Shown here piece after piece: positions 1 through 9,220 of a DNA stretch of 64,000 bases. The notes beneath the pieces were generated by a model that saw nothing but the letters and a program-made list of their open reading frames with translations, did not search any database and was not told where the DNA came from. Positions within the stretch are counted from its first letter, which is position 1. Each line of letters starts with the position of its first letter. Origin of the DNA: Candidatus Methanomethylophilaceae archaeon (GTDB lineage Archaea > Thermoplasmatota > Thermoplasmata > Methanomassiliicoccales > Methanomethylophilaceae); contig JAEDGA010000004.1 of the NCBI GenBank assembly GCA_016297775.1, positions 1 to 64,000 of the forward strand. The letters run 5' to 3'. A program made the position numbers and the translations under genes.

Positions 1-69
1 ATCGCCAATCTGATCATCATGCATCTGGTGTCGGATCATTGATATAGAATCTGAAAAAGATGTTTTTCC

Positions 70-88
70 GGAGGGGCCGTGCCCCTCC
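70..88 (-). terminator. hairpin downstream of the Mg2+ ATPase gene
   Basis: Two perfect 8-base arms (GGAGGGGC and GCCCCTCC) enclose a 3-base loop just past the stop codon of the minus-strand ATPase gene. On that strand a short T run (CTTTTTC) follows about 15 bases later. Similar GC-rich hairpins follow many genes in this window. Termination is inferred. Confidence 0.5.
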
Positions 89-89
89 T

Positions 90-2837
90 TCAACATGCGA
101 AGTAGCCGTGCGTCCTCAGCATCCTCCTCTTGATCATGTGTGATCCGAAGAAGTAGACCGCACCGATGAACGGCATCCACAGCAGCGCCCACAGAGGTAC
201 AGCTATGAGGTCGGTGCATGAGGATATCGCTTCCCAGAGGGGTCCGGTGAACGGCAGGCATGTACCGACGGTCAATGCTATGATCGTGGTCGCCACCAGG
301 ATCTTGGAGGACCATGCCTGGAAGAACGGCAGCTTGTTGGTACGTACGATGTGGATGGACCACACCTGCATCCAATACTGCTCTATGCACCAGAGGGACT
401 GGAACAGGACCGCGATCGGAAGGAGCTCGTCCACATCGCTGAGAGGTGCACCACTGAGCACCGCCTGCGAAGCATTGGTCACTCCAGCCAGTGCGGGGAA
501 CTCCGCGACGACGGATCCGGGTATGGTCACTGCTATCGTGGGTAGGACGACCCAGATGAAGAACGCCCATGACATGAGGTCCGTCACGACGCACATGGGG
601 CCGTACCTGAACATGACCGACTTGAGATTCGGGGCGTCCCATTTACGCGGTTCCTTGACGAACTCGTCATCCACCTTGTCCCAGCAGATGAAGATGCATG
701 CGAAGTCGTTGATGAGGTTGAAGATGAGGATCATCACTCCGCCCATGGGTTCGAAGTTGAAGAACAGGGTTCCCAGGATGAGCGAGAACATGTATCCGAA
801 GTTGATCGAACCGATCATCTTCACGTACTTGATGGAGTTGACATAGACCTTCCTTCCCTCGATGGCACCGGTCTTCAGGATACCGAGATCCTTCTCGAGG
901 AGGATCATGCTCGCGGTCTCCTTCGCGATATCGGTACCCGTGTCCACGGATATGCTGACATCCGCGTTCTTCATGGCTATGACGTCGTTGATCCCGTCAC
1001 CCATGAGTCCCACGGTGTGCCCGTTGGATTTGAGCGCCTGTACGATTCTGGATTTGTTGTCGGGGCTGAGTCTGGCGAAGATGTTCGTGTTCTCCACGAC
1101 ATTCCTGAGCTCGCTGTCACTCATGGCATCGATCTGTGTTCCGACAACGAAGTTGTCCGCGTCGATACCTATCTGTTCGCAGACGTTCTTGGAAACGTAT
1201 TCGTTGTCCCCGGTGAGGACCTTCACGGCGATGCCGTATTCCTTCATGTCCTCTATCGCGTTCTTGGCGGAGGGTTTGACGGGGTCGCTGAACACGACGA
1301 ATCCGGCGACGATCAGATCGGATTCGTCCTCGCTGGAGAATTCGGTCTTACCGTGGGGGATGTACTTGTGGGACACTCCCAGGACACGCATTCCCTTTCC
1401 GCTGTACCATTCGACCAGTCCGAGCATCTCGTTGACGATCTTGCTGTCGAGAGGTGTGATGTTACCTTCCGCATCCAGGTATCCGGATGAGATGGAGAGG
1501 ATCTCGGGCATGGCACCCTTGGAGATCATGATGTCGATGTCGTCGTCCTGTTTGACGATGACCGTAGCCCTTCTCCTGTTGAAGTCGAACGGGATGTCCC
1601 CGACGTACTCGTACGCATCCAGCTTCTCCCCCAGTTCGTACTCTTCGGCATACTCGTCGAGTGCCCAGTCGATCTGATTGGTGGCGGATTTGAGATAGCG
1701 GGCGTTGAGGCAGGCCATGAGTTCCACGGAACCTCTCGGGTTGCCGTAGATGTCGTTGCAGTCGTGCACGGAGATACGGTTCTGCGTGAGTGTACCGGTC
1801 TTGTCGGAACAGAGGACATCCATCGCACCGAAGTTCTGGATGGATGTGACATCCTTCACGATGACCTTGTTCTTCGACATATCGATGGCACCCTTCGCCA
1901 GGTTGGCGGACACTATCGTTGCCAGCATCTCGGGCATGAGTCCGATCGCGAGGGTCAGTGCGAACGTTACCGCACTGAGGGTCCCTTCGATGGAGAGTGT
2001 GCCGTAGGTCATGTAGTCCCTGATCAGCATGATCAGGAAGACCGGAGGCACCATCAGGTACATGATCCTCAGAAGTACGCTGACGATGGATTTGCTTCCC
2101 TTGTCGTAGGTGGTGGGGGCCTTCTTGCGGGTGAGTTTCTCTGCCATTGATCCGAAGATGGTGTCGTCTCCGACCGCTATGACTATCGCCTCGGCGGAAC
2201 CGCCGATGACGCTGGATCCCATGAAGGCCAGGTTGTTGTGTCCGAGGACATTATTCTCGGTCTCGTCCTTGTCCGCGATCTTCCTCACGCCTCCGGATTC
2301 TCCGGTGAGCGCGGACTGGTCGACCTGGAGGTGGTTGGAACTGATGATCCTCACATCCGCGGGGACCATGTCTCCGGTATCGAGTATGATGATATCTCCG
2401 ACCACAAGCTCCTTGGAGTCGATCTCGATCTCGGCATCCTCACGGCGTACCGTGATGATGGTGGTCACCATGCTCATCAGTTTGGCGGCCGCCTTGCTGC
2501 TGCGGGTCTCCTGGATGAAGGTGACGGAACCGCTGACGAGGATCAGGGTGGTCAGGATCACGAAGTAGATGATGTCTGGATCCAGGACCATCCACAAGAT
2601 ATCGATGATTCCGAGTGTTATGATAAATATGTTCATGAAAGAGCGGTAAAGTCTCTTGAGGGTGGCGTACTTGTTGTTGTTGGAGATTTCGTTCCTTCCG
2701 TATTTGATACGGGAGGTGGTGATCTCCTCGTTGAAATGGCCCTCTGGACGGCTCTCATACTGTTCCATGATCGCGGCCACATCCATAGCGGCGGCCACGC
2801 TCATCCTATCTTCCGGACACGACGAGTTGATTGCCAC
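90..2837 (-). CDS. mgtA: Mg2+-translocating P-type ATPase (P3B type)
   Basis: Membrane ATPase of 915 residues that imports Mg2+ by ATP hydrolysis. The phosphorylation motif DKTGTLT is present with the aspartate at residue 345. The actuator motif TGES and the hinge GDGINDV are also visible, with N-terminal membrane helices and a C-terminal helix bundle as in MgtA/MgtB. Length is typical. The start is GTG; a TATA-like GTTTTAAG lies 25-30 bases upstream, so the mRNA is probably leaderless. An internal ATG 33 bases in, after GGAAG, is an alternative. It stands alone, reading away from ileS. Substrate follows from overall MgtA similarity and was not tested. Confidence 0.9.
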   Translation of the reverse strand: MAINSSCPEDRMSVAAAMDVAAIMEQYESRPEGHFNEEITTSRIKYGRNEISNNNKYATLKRLYRSFMNIFIITLGIIDILWMVLDPDIIYFVILTTLILVSGSVTFIQETRSSKAAAKLMSMVTTIITVRREDAEIEIDSKELVVGDIIILDTGDMVPADVRIISSNHLQVDQSALTGESGGVRKIADKDETENNVLGHNNLAFMGSSVIGGSAEAIVIAVGDDTIFGSMAEKLTRKKAPTTYDKGSKSIVSVLLRIMYLMVPPVFLIMLIRDYMTYGTLSIEGTLSAVTFALTLAIGLMPEMLATIVSANLAKGAIDMSKNKVIVKDVTSIQNFGAMDVLCSDKTGTLTQNRISVHDCNDIYGNPRGSVELMACLNARYLKSATNQIDWALDEYAEEYELGEKLDAYEYVGDIPFDFNRRRATVIVKQDDDIDIMISKGAMPEILSISSGYLDAEGNITPLDSKIVNEMLGLVEWYSGKGMRVLGVSHKYIPHGKTEFSSEDESDLIVAGFVVFSDPVKPSAKNAIEDMKEYGIAVKVLTGDNEYVSKNVCEQIGIDADNFVVGTQIDAMSDSELRNVVENTNIFARLSPDNKSRIVQALKSNGHTVGLMGDGINDVIAMKNADVSISVDTGTDIAKETASMILLEKDLGILKTGAIEGRKVYVNSIKYVKMIGSINFGYMFSLILGTLFFNFEPMGGVMILIFNLINDFACIFICWDKVDDEFVKEPRKWDAPNLKSVMFRYGPMCVVTDLMSWAFFIWVVLPTIAVTIPGSVVAEFPALAGVTNASQAVLSGAPLSDVDELLPIAVLFQSLWCIEQYWMQVWSIHIVRTNKLPFFQAWSSKILVATTIIALTVGTCLPFTGPLWEAISSCTDLIAVPLWALLWMPFIGAVYFFGSHMIKRRMLRTHGYFAC

Positions 2838-2861
2838 GATAAGCGAACGGCCCTTTCACGA

Positions 2862-2869
2862 CTTAAAAC
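2862..2869 (-). promoter_or_regulatory. TATA box for the Mg2+ ATPase gene
   Basis: GTTTTAAG on the minus strand, centred about 28 bases before the GTG start. This is the archaeal spacing for a transcript beginning at the start codon. It supports the GTG over the internal ATG. Confidence 0.45.
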
Positions 2870-2937
2870 AATCCCTCGCATTGTCCCCAGAGGGACAGAA
2901 TGTCCGTACGTTAGACCCCTGGGGGTCAATAATGTAG

Positions 2938-2956
2938 GGGAGGGGAGACCCCTCCC
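2938..2956 (-). terminator. hairpin downstream of ileS
   Basis: Perfect 8-base arms (GGGAGGGG and CCCCTCCC) around a 3-base loop, 15 bases past the ileS stop codon. A second small hairpin (GACCCC-TG-GGGGTC, 2914-2927) follows. Confidence 0.5.
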
Positions 2957-2971
2957 GAAATATGGTTTGAC

Positions 2972-5900
2972 TCAGAGCGGGGTGACCCTGATGGTCACAT
3001 CCTTTCCGGTGATGTCCCAGACCTTGGCGCCGTCCCCTTCCAGGGAATCGGACAGGACGATGCTCTTGGCCCTGACCTCTCCGGAGATGAAGTCCTTCCA
3101 GGTGGAGAAGAGTCTGTTGAGGTACTCTTCCGCACCCACCTCTATGTCGATGTACTGTTCGACGTTGAGTTTCATGTCCTTACGCATCTGCTGGATCCTG
3201 CGGATGAGCTCCCTTGCGTAACCCTCCGCCTCGATCTCGGGCGTCACATCGAAGTCGATGACGATCTGTCCGTCGCTGTAGTCGCAGGGCTCCTTGTCCC
3301 TGGGCATCCTGTCGGACTGGATGTACACAATCTCTTTGATGTTACCCTGCTGCTTCAGAACGTCCTCGAACATGCGTACCGCATCGTTGGCGACGGCATC
3401 CTTTCCGCAGACGTACACCTGCTTCAGAGGCCACCTGAGCTTGGATCCCATCTTCGCCCTCTCGGTGGCGATGGTCTCGACAAGTTCCTGGATGACGGAC
3501 ATGTTATGCTCGATGTCCTCCCTGATGAGGGATTCGTCGCACTTTGGCCAGTCCTCCATGTGGATGGTGAGCAGGGTTCCGCCCATGTGCCTGTAAACCT
3601 CTTCCGCGATGTGGGGGGTGTAGGGCGCCATGGCGATCGCGGTCTGCATGATCGCGTAATGCAGGGTGCAGTAGGATGCGGTCTTGTCATTCTTGGACGC
3701 CTCGTCCTCGGTCCAGCTACGGTCCCTGATGAGCTTGACGTACCATTTGGAGAGGTCCTCCATGATGTAGTTCTCCAAGGCACGGGCTCCCTTGTGGAGC
3801 TCCCTGGATTCCAGCGCGGCGGTCACCGCGGCCTTCATCTTCTCGGTCCTGGAGAACATCCAGCGGTCCTCGTCCCTGAGGTATCCGTCGATGTCCTTCA
3901 GCGTATACATGGTGGGGTCGAAACCGTCGATCTCCATGTACATGGATGCGAATTTGACGACGTTCCAGTAGGTGTTGAGCACCTTCCACGCGTTCTTGGG
4001 CCCTTCTTTGAGCGGCGGGTTCTTCTTGGTGTCCCACTGGAAGCATGTATCCTCCCAGGGTGCGTTCGCACGTACGGAGTACAGTCTCATCGCATCGGCA
4101 CCGAACTCTTTGATGACCTCTTTGGGTTCGACGACGTTTCCGAGCGACTTGGACATCTTCTGACCCTTGGGATCCAGCATCCATGCGTGCATCATGACCT
4201 CGTCGTACGGTGCCTTGTCGAAGGAGATGACTCCTGCTCCCAGCTGGGAGTAGAACCATCCTCTGGTCTGGTCGTGCGCCTCCACGATGAACTTCGGAGG
4301 CCACCAGGTGTCGTACTCGTCCTTCTTCGCGGGATATCCCAGGGATGCCCATGCGGCCACTCCGGAATCGAACCATACGTCGAGGATGTCGGGCACCCTG
4401 TGCATGGTCCTGCCGCACTTGGGACATTTGAACGTCACTTTGTCGATCCATGGTCTGTGGATGTCCATGCCCTCGGTATATCCGTCCGCACCCTCGAGTT
4501 CGGAGATCTGACCAACGGCCTTCCTCTCTCCGCATTCGCACTCCCATACGGGGATCGGGATTCCCCAGTATCTCTGCCTGGACACACACCAGTCCCTGGC
4601 ACCCTCCACCCAGTTCTTCTCCCTGGTGGAACCGGCCCAGTCGGGGACCCATTTGACCCTGTCGATCTCGGCGAGCATCTCGTCCTTGACCTTGGGGACG
4701 GTGATGAACCACTGCCTGGTGTTCCTGTAGATGATGGGGGTCTTGCATCTCCAGCAGTGTCCGTACCTGTGTTTGATCTTCTCAGTGTTGAATAGGACGC
4801 CTTTCTCCTTCAGGAGCTTGATTATATCCTCGTTGACGGTCTTGACCTTCCTGCCTGCCATGAGGGGGAACGCGTCGGTGTACCTTCCGGATTCTCCGAC
4901 GGGGCAGAAGGGCTCCATGCCGTACCTCTTTCCGGTGTCGTAATCGTCAGGACCGAAACCGGGTGCGGTGTGTACGAGACCGGTGTTGTCGTTCTCGACA
5001 TAGTCTGCGTTGACCACCTTATAGACGTATTCGGACCTCTTCAGGAATGCGGGGTCGATGTCGAAGGGCGGGATGTATGCCATTCCGACCATGTCCTTCC
5101 CTTTGTATCTCTCGAGGATCTCGAACCTGTCGAATCCACCCTTCTTGGTGACGTACTCCGCCTGGGATTCGAGACAGATGACCTTGTCCTCGCATCCCTC
5201 TCCAATCAGTCTGATCTTCGCATAATCGAAGTCGGGGTGTGCCGCGATGGCCATGTTGGACGGAAGGGTCCAAGGGGTGGTGGTCCAGATGAGGAGGGAT
5301 GTCTCGGGGTCGTCCACGAGGGGCATCCTGATCATTACGGAGGGGTCGGTCTCGTCCCAGTACTCGATCTCCGCCTCTGCAAGAGCGGTCTCGCATCTGG
5401 GACACCAGGTGACGACCCTGCTGCTGGAATCCAGCAGGTTCCTGTCGTATGCACGTTGGATGGTCCACCATGCGGATTCGATGTACTCCTTTCTGAGCGT
5501 CTGGTAGGGGTGCTCCCAATCCATCCATACTCCGAGCTCCTTGAATTCGTCGGTCATGCTCTTGTGGAGCGAGAGTGCGTGGTCCCTGCAGGTGTTGACG
5601 AAGTTGTCGATACCGACGACCTCCTCGATCTCCTTCTTGGACCTGATGCCGACCTCGTCTGGTTTTCCGTCCCTGTTGACCCTGCCGGGTACGTGGATCA
5701 TCTTCTCCACCTGTACCTCGATCGGCAGTCCGTGCATATCGTAACCGGGCTGGTCGCGGACGTTGAGTCCCTTCATCCTCCAGTATCTGAGGAAGATGTC
5801 CTTGATGGTCTTGTTGAGTGCCGTTCCCATGTGGATGTGTCCGGTGGTGTACGGCGGCCCGTCGACGAAGTAGAATCTCTCTCCGTTCTCCCTGAGGGCC

Positions 5901-5995
5901 TTTGTCTTCAGATAAGCGTTGTCGGATTCCCAGGATTCCTGGATCTCCTTCTCGATTGTGGGTGCATCATAATTCGCGCGGACCTGCTTTATCAT
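2972..5995 (-). CDS. ileS: isoleucyl-tRNA synthetase
   Basis: Class I synthetase of 1007 residues that charges tRNA-Ile. The ATP motifs are HIHMG (residues 53-57) and KMSKS (613-617). Between them is the editing (CP1) insertion, and paired CxC/CxxC cysteines (WECEC and KCPKC) lie before KMSKS. The C-terminal anticodon-binding and tail regions are complete. A TATA-like TATATA at about 6055-6062 sits upstream of the ATG. The matching tRNA-Ile gene is also in this window (49819-49896). Identification is secure. Confidence 0.97.
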   Translation of the reverse strand: MIKQVRANYDAPTIEKEIQESWESDNAYLKTKALRENGERFYFVDGPPYTTGHIHMGTALNKTIKDIFLRYWRMKGLNVRDQPGYDMHGLPIEVQVEKMIHVPGRVNRDGKPDEVGIRSKKEIEEVVGIDNFVNTCRDHALSLHKSMTDEFKELGVWMDWEHPYQTLRKEYIESAWWTIQRAYDRNLLDSSSRVVTWCPRCETALAEAEIEYWDETDPSVMIRMPLVDDPETSLLIWTTTPWTLPSNMAIAAHPDFDYAKIRLIGEGCEDKVICLESQAEYVTKKGGFDRFEILERYKGKDMVGMAYIPPFDIDPAFLKRSEYVYKVVNADYVENDNTGLVHTAPGFGPDDYDTGKRYGMEPFCPVGESGRYTDAFPLMAGRKVKTVNEDIIKLLKEKGVLFNTEKIKHRYGHCWRCKTPIIYRNTRQWFITVPKVKDEMLAEIDRVKWVPDWAGSTREKNWVEGARDWCVSRQRYWGIPIPVWECECGERKAVGQISELEGADGYTEGMDIHRPWIDKVTFKCPKCGRTMHRVPDILDVWFDSGVAAWASLGYPAKKDEYDTWWPPKFIVEAHDQTRGWFYSQLGAGVISFDKAPYDEVMMHAWMLDPKGQKMSKSLGNVVEPKEVIKEFGADAMRLYSVRANAPWEDTCFQWDTKKNPPLKEGPKNAWKVLNTYWNVVKFASMYMEIDGFDPTMYTLKDIDGYLRDEDRWMFSRTEKMKAAVTAALESRELHKGARALENYIMEDLSKWYVKLIRDRSWTEDEASKNDKTASYCTLHYAIMQTAIAMAPYTPHIAEEVYRHMGGTLLTIHMEDWPKCDESLIREDIEHNMSVIQELVETIATERAKMGSKLRWPLKQVYVCGKDAVANDAVRMFEDVLKQQGNIKEIVYIQSDRMPRDKEPCDYSDGQIVIDFDVTPEIEAEGYARELIRRIQQMRKDMKLNVEQYIDIEVGAEEYLNRLFSTWKDFISGEVRAKSIVLSDSLEGDGAKVWDITGKDVTIRVTPL

Positions 5996-6097
5996 CGCCT
6001 GTCACTTTCCTCTCCGGAACTATCTTGTCCGGTGTGGACGGTTAGGTCCGCTTTCTATATATTAGATATCGTGAAGGGACATTCGGTGCGGGGGACG

Positions 6098-7123
6098 TCA
6101 GAACGCATCGAGGGAGCACTGTGCCCTCTTGGCCCTGTTGACCTTGCGGGATCCCTCGATCCTGTCCAACACCGCCGTCACCCTGTTCTCGGAGAAGTCG
6201 TATCCTCTCATGAACTCGATGACCGCGTCGCGGTCCACCGGTCCGGATTTGGTGACGTAGTCGTCGGAATAGTGTCCGTTCAGGAAGATGTCTCTGATCT
6301 CCTGGTATTCGGGGATCTCCACACCCAGATGTGCCAGTGCGTGTTCGATGTCCCCGTGGTCCTTGATAAGTTTCAATCCTTTCTTGGGTCCGATCCCGGA
6401 GATGCCTCCGTTGAAGTCCGTACCCATGAGTATGCACATGTCCACCAGTTGTGCCCTGTCTATACCCAGGGCGTCAAAGAACTCGGATGCCTCGATGACC
6501 TCGGTCTTCACGTCGCGGTACAGGTCCTTGCCGGGCACCTTCCTCCTGCCGGTGATGGTCACGTTCCTGAGGAGTCTGGGTGCTCCGAACAGAAGGGAAT
6601 CGAAATCCTGCGACGCGGATGCCCATACATCGCCCTTGGCGCACATGTACGCACCCTGCGCCTCTCCGTCGCTGGGCGCTTGGACGATCGGAACTCCCAT
6701 GAGTCTCAGCAGTTCCACCGACGACTCCTTGATCTCGGGGGTCATCCTGGAGGTTTGCTGTGCTTTGGAGAATGCTTTCTTCTCGTCCCCTTCGCGGATG
6801 GCCTTCTGCCATTCCTGCTCGGCCTTCTCCCTCCTCTCCTTCCTTTCGGATATCGTACCAGATTTCAGTTCGTGGGGTTTGCCGTCGAACACGAAGATGG
6901 GTTCTATCCCTGCTTCGATGAGGTTCGCGGTACGGTAGAGGAGTCCGGACAGGTGGGACGTCACGCGTCCCTTGTCGTCCGTCAGGGGGTAGCCGTCCGG
7001 CTGACGTATGATGGACAGGAACTGGTAGATGGTGTTGTACGCATCCACCGCGATGGATCTGCCCCTGAGTTCGGACAGCTCCACGGTCCTGGGTTCGGTC
7101 AGTCCGGAGAGGTTCACTCCCAT
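6098..7123 (-). CDS. fen: flap structure-specific endonuclease FEN1
   Basis: Nuclease of 341 residues that removes 5' flaps in Okazaki-fragment maturation and repair. The N-terminal XPG domain starts MGVNLSGL and carries VFDGKPHELK. The internal domain has SDGEAQGAYM and GTDFNGG, followed by the helix-hairpin-helix GIGPKKGLKL. The last residues, QCSLDAF, match a minimal PCNA-interacting box (QxxLxxF) with one aromatic instead of the usual two. Length is typical of archaeal FEN1. The 60-residue membrane protein gene lies 9 bases upstream and may be co-transcribed. Confidence 0.96.
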   Translation of the reverse strand: MGVNLSGLTEPRTVELSELRGRSIAVDAYNTIYQFLSIIRQPDGYPLTDDKGRVTSHLSGLLYRTANLIEAGIEPIFVFDGKPHELKSGTISERKERREKAEQEWQKAIREGDEKKAFSKAQQTSRMTPEIKESSVELLRLMGVPIVQAPSDGEAQGAYMCAKGDVWASASQDFDSLLFGAPRLLRNVTITGRRKVPGKDLYRDVKTEVIEASEFFDALGIDRAQLVDMCILMGTDFNGGISGIGPKKGLKLIKDHGDIEHALAHLGVEIPEYQEIRDIFLNGHYSDDYVTKSGPVDRDAVIEFMRGYDFSENRVTAVLDRIEGSRKVNRAKRAQCSLDAF

Positions 7124-7132
7124 CGGTACACC

Positions 7133-7315
7133 TCAGTCGGAGTCCTTTCCGTCGATGCCGTAGACGAATACGCCGAACACCATGAATATGAGTGCCAGGG
7201 TGAGCATCAGAGTGGACGCGAATGCGTTCACGAAGGACAGTCCTGCGAACAATGCAATGAATATGAATGCGAGGACGTAGACGAGATTCTTCGCATCCGT
7301 TATTTTTCCATCCAT
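7133..7315 (-). CDS. small two-helix membrane protein
   Basis: A 60-residue protein with two hydrophobic segments (about residues 10-28 and 33-53) and a charged tail ending GIDGKDSD. The reading frame stays open further upstream, but that extension is charged and lacks a good start signal, so I place the start at the ATG before DGKITDAK. It lies between rpe and fen on the same strand. Function unknown. Confidence 0.6.
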   Translation of the reverse strand: MDGKITDAKNLVYVLAFIFIALFAGLSFVNAFASTLMLTLALIFMVFGVFVYGIDGKDSD

Positions 7316-7379
7316 GTTCCAGTATCGTAAGGATGCATAGATAACGTTTTGCAGACGTGGATCGCGGTATGCGGGAGGT

Positions 7380-8027
7380 TCAGAATCCCTTCCAGAGTGC
7401 GATCTCGGTCGCCATATCCTCTTGTTTGAAGAGATAGCTGCCTGCGGCAAGTACGTCGACACCCGCTTCCACGCATCTGCGTCCTGTATCGCGGTTGATG
7501 CCTCCGTCTACGGATACGAGGATCCTCCTTCCGGTGGCATCCGCCATCTTCCTGATCCGGGAGATCTTCTCCGGACCGTTCTCCCTGAACTTCTGTCCCC
7601 CGAATCCCGGCTGTACTGTCATCACGAGGATCAGATCGACATGTTCCAGGTATCTCTCGATCTCCGATACGGGCGTGTCGGGGTTGAGGGATATCCCGGG
7701 GTGCTTCCCGAGTTCACGGATCCTCTCGATGGCGCCCATGATGTCCCCTTCCGCCTCGGTATGTACCGTGATGTAATCCGCGCCTGCTTTGGCGAACTGG
7801 TCCACGTACCTTATCGGATCCTGGATCATCAGATGCACGTCGAAGGTGATGTCCGATATCGGCCTTATCGCCTCCACGACCAGAGGTCCGATGGTGATGT
7901 TGGGCACGAACATGCCGTCCATAACATCCAGATGTGCCCAGTCGGCACCCGCTTCGGTTATGCGGGAGAGTTCCTCACCAAGTCTCGAGAAGTCGGCGGA
8001 AAGCATTGACGGGGCTACGATTACCAT
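7380..8027 (-). CDS. rpe: ribulose-phosphate 3-epimerase
   Basis: A TIM-barrel enzyme of 215 residues interconverting ribulose 5-phosphate and xylulose 5-phosphate. Family motifs are visible: APSMLSADF at the N-terminus, HLDVMDG, DVHLMI, VQPGFGGQKF and SVDGGIN. The start MVIVAPS is preferred over an ATG 21 bases upstream because a TATA-like AAATTAAA lies about 29 bases before it. In archaea this step links the pentose phosphates to central metabolism. Confidence 0.93.
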   Translation of the reverse strand: MVIVAPSMLSADFSRLGEELSRITEAGADWAHLDVMDGMFVPNITIGPLVVEAIRPISDITFDVHLMIQDPIRYVDQFAKAGADYITVHTEAEGDIMGAIERIRELGKHPGISLNPDTPVSEIERYLEHVDLILVMTVQPGFGGQKFRENGPEKISRIRKMADATGRRILVSVDGGINRDTGRRCVEAGVDVLAAGSYLFKQEDMATEIALWKGF

Positions 8028-8051
8028 GCATCGCCCATACACTTCCATCGG

Positions 8052-8059
8052 TTTAATTT
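8052..8059 (-). promoter_or_regulatory. TATA box for rpe
   Basis: AAATTAAA on the minus strand, centred about 29 bases before the preferred ATG of rpe. It is divergent from the TATA box at 8081-8088. Confidence 0.4.
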
Positions 8060-8080
8060 ATCGTACGCCACAGTGGTCAG

Positions 8081-8088
8081 ATATATAA
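8081..8088 (+). promoter_or_regulatory. TATA box for the 8112 gene and RNase Z
   Basis: ATATATAA centred about 27 bases before the ATG at 8112, giving a leaderless or near-leaderless transcript covering the small Cys protein and rnz. An upstream in-frame ATG at 8073 lies before this box and is therefore unlikely to be the start. Confidence 0.5.
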
Positions 8089-8111
8089 GAGAGCTAGAGG
8101 ATTGGAGAGGC

Positions 8112-8306
8112 ATGGCAGACGAAATATGCGAGGTCGTCGGATGCGATTCGCCGTCCGAGAGATCCCTCAGCAACAAGAAGGTCTCGTGCACATCGCTCGA
8201 GCTCAAGAACCCCGACTGCAGGAACGTCCATCTGTGCAAGGCCCACTACAAGGAGTGGAAGAAGCTCTCGAAGGACGCCATCCCGGATTATCTCGGTTCA
8301 GAGTGA
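8112..8306 (+). CDS. small cysteine-rich protein, function unknown
   Basis: A 64-residue soluble protein starting MADEICEVVGCDS. Cysteines and histidines (CEVVGC near the N-terminus, a single Cys at VSCTS, then CRNVHLC and KAHY) suggest a small zinc fold. Its stop codon overlaps the start of RNase Z (TGATG), so the two genes are probably translationally coupled. I recognise no family. A role tied to RNA processing is only a guess from context. Confidence 0.65.
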   Translation: MADEICEVVGCDSPSERSLSNKKVSCTSLELKNPDCRNVHLCKAHYKEWKKLSKDAIPDYLGSE

Positions 8307-9220
8307 TGGTTTTGGACATCACATTCCTGGGGACCGGTGCCGGAGTGCCCTCCAAGAACAGGGGGATGTCGGCCGTGGCCGTTCGCAGCGGTTCCCGCAT
8401 CACACTTTTCGATTGCGCGGAGGGTACGCAGCGTCAGTTCATGCTCTCCAGACTGTCGTTCATGAAGGTGGAGGACATCTTCATCACCCATCTGCACGGG
8501 GATCACATGCTGGGTCTCCCCGGTCTGCTACAGACCATGGGTATGTCCGGCAGGAGCGCTCCGTTGACCGTCTACGGCCCCGAAGGCATATGCGACGCGG
8601 TCTCCGCACTCCTGTCGTCATGCGACGGGATACTCGAGTACGATCTCACCGTGACCGAACTGCATGCCGGCGATACCGTCCCCGTGGGTACGGGCAGTGT
8701 GACCGCGTTCTCCACCGTGCACGGCGTCACGTCGCTGGGATACAGGTATTCCGAGGCGGACGTACCCGGTGCTTTCGACAAGGCCAAGGCAATATCGCTG
8801 GGTATATCGCCCGGACCGGATTTCGGCAGGCTCCAGAGGGGCGAGACCGTGAACGGCGTCACGCCGGAGATGGTCATGGAACCGGTACGCAAGGGCATAT
8901 CCGTGGTGTACACCGGGGATACAAAGAAATGTGCCAGTGTGATATCAGCATCGATGGGTGCGGACGTCATGATCCATGATTCCACCTATGATGAGGGCAT
9001 GGAGGCCCGTGCCGACGAACATATGCACTCCACATGCGTACAGGCGGCCGAATCGGCCAGGGACGCGTCCGTGGGTCATCTGATCCTGACGCACTTCAGT
9101 CACAGGTACGAGGACTGCACGGTGCTTCGCGACCATGCACGCAGGGTCTTCCCCGAAACGTACGTTGCCAACGATTTCGACTGCTTCGAGGTGACCCGTT
9201 CCGGTCTCAGACTAGTTTGA
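8306..9220 (+). CDS. rnz: ribonuclease Z (tRNA 3' endonuclease)
   Basis: A 304-residue metallo-beta-lactamase enzyme that cuts the 3' trailer from tRNA precursors. It begins LDITFLGTGAGVPS. The zinc motif HLHGDH is at residues 62-67, followed by GLPGLLQTMGMSGR, YTGDT, a conserved HDSTYD, and HFSHRYED near the end. Length is typical of the short form. Its last 14 bases overlap the convergent HTH-CBS gene. Confidence 0.95.
   Translation: MVLDITFLGTGAGVPSKNRGMSAVAVRSGSRITLFDCAEGTQRQFMLSRLSFMKVEDIFITHLHGDHMLGLPGLLQTMGMSGRSAPLTVYGPEGICDAVSALLSSCDGILEYDLTVTELHAGDTVPVGTGSVTAFSTVHGVTSLGYRYSEADVPGAFDKAKAISLGISPGPDFGRLQRGETVNGVTPEMVMEPVRKGISVVYTGDTKKCASVISASMGADVMIHDSTYDEGMEARADEHMHSTCVQAAESARDASVGHLILTHFSHRYEDCTVLRDHARRVFPETYVANDFDCFEVTRSGLRLV

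Noticed and set aside
1..42. Possible tail of a plus-strand gene (frame 1, ending TGA at 40-42)
   Set aside because: Only 13 codons are visible before the stop, too few to support a gene.
2897..2927. Alternate hairpins before the Mg2+ ATPase gene, like an Mg2+ leader switch
   Set aside because: The likely TATA box lies between them and the start codon, so they would not be in the mRNA.
4970..7330. A 786-codon open frame on the plus strand
   Set aside because: It runs antisense across ileS, fen and a small membrane gene. Its composition (Val, Gly, His, Asp rich) is what a mirrored GC-rich codon pattern yields, and it has no motif.
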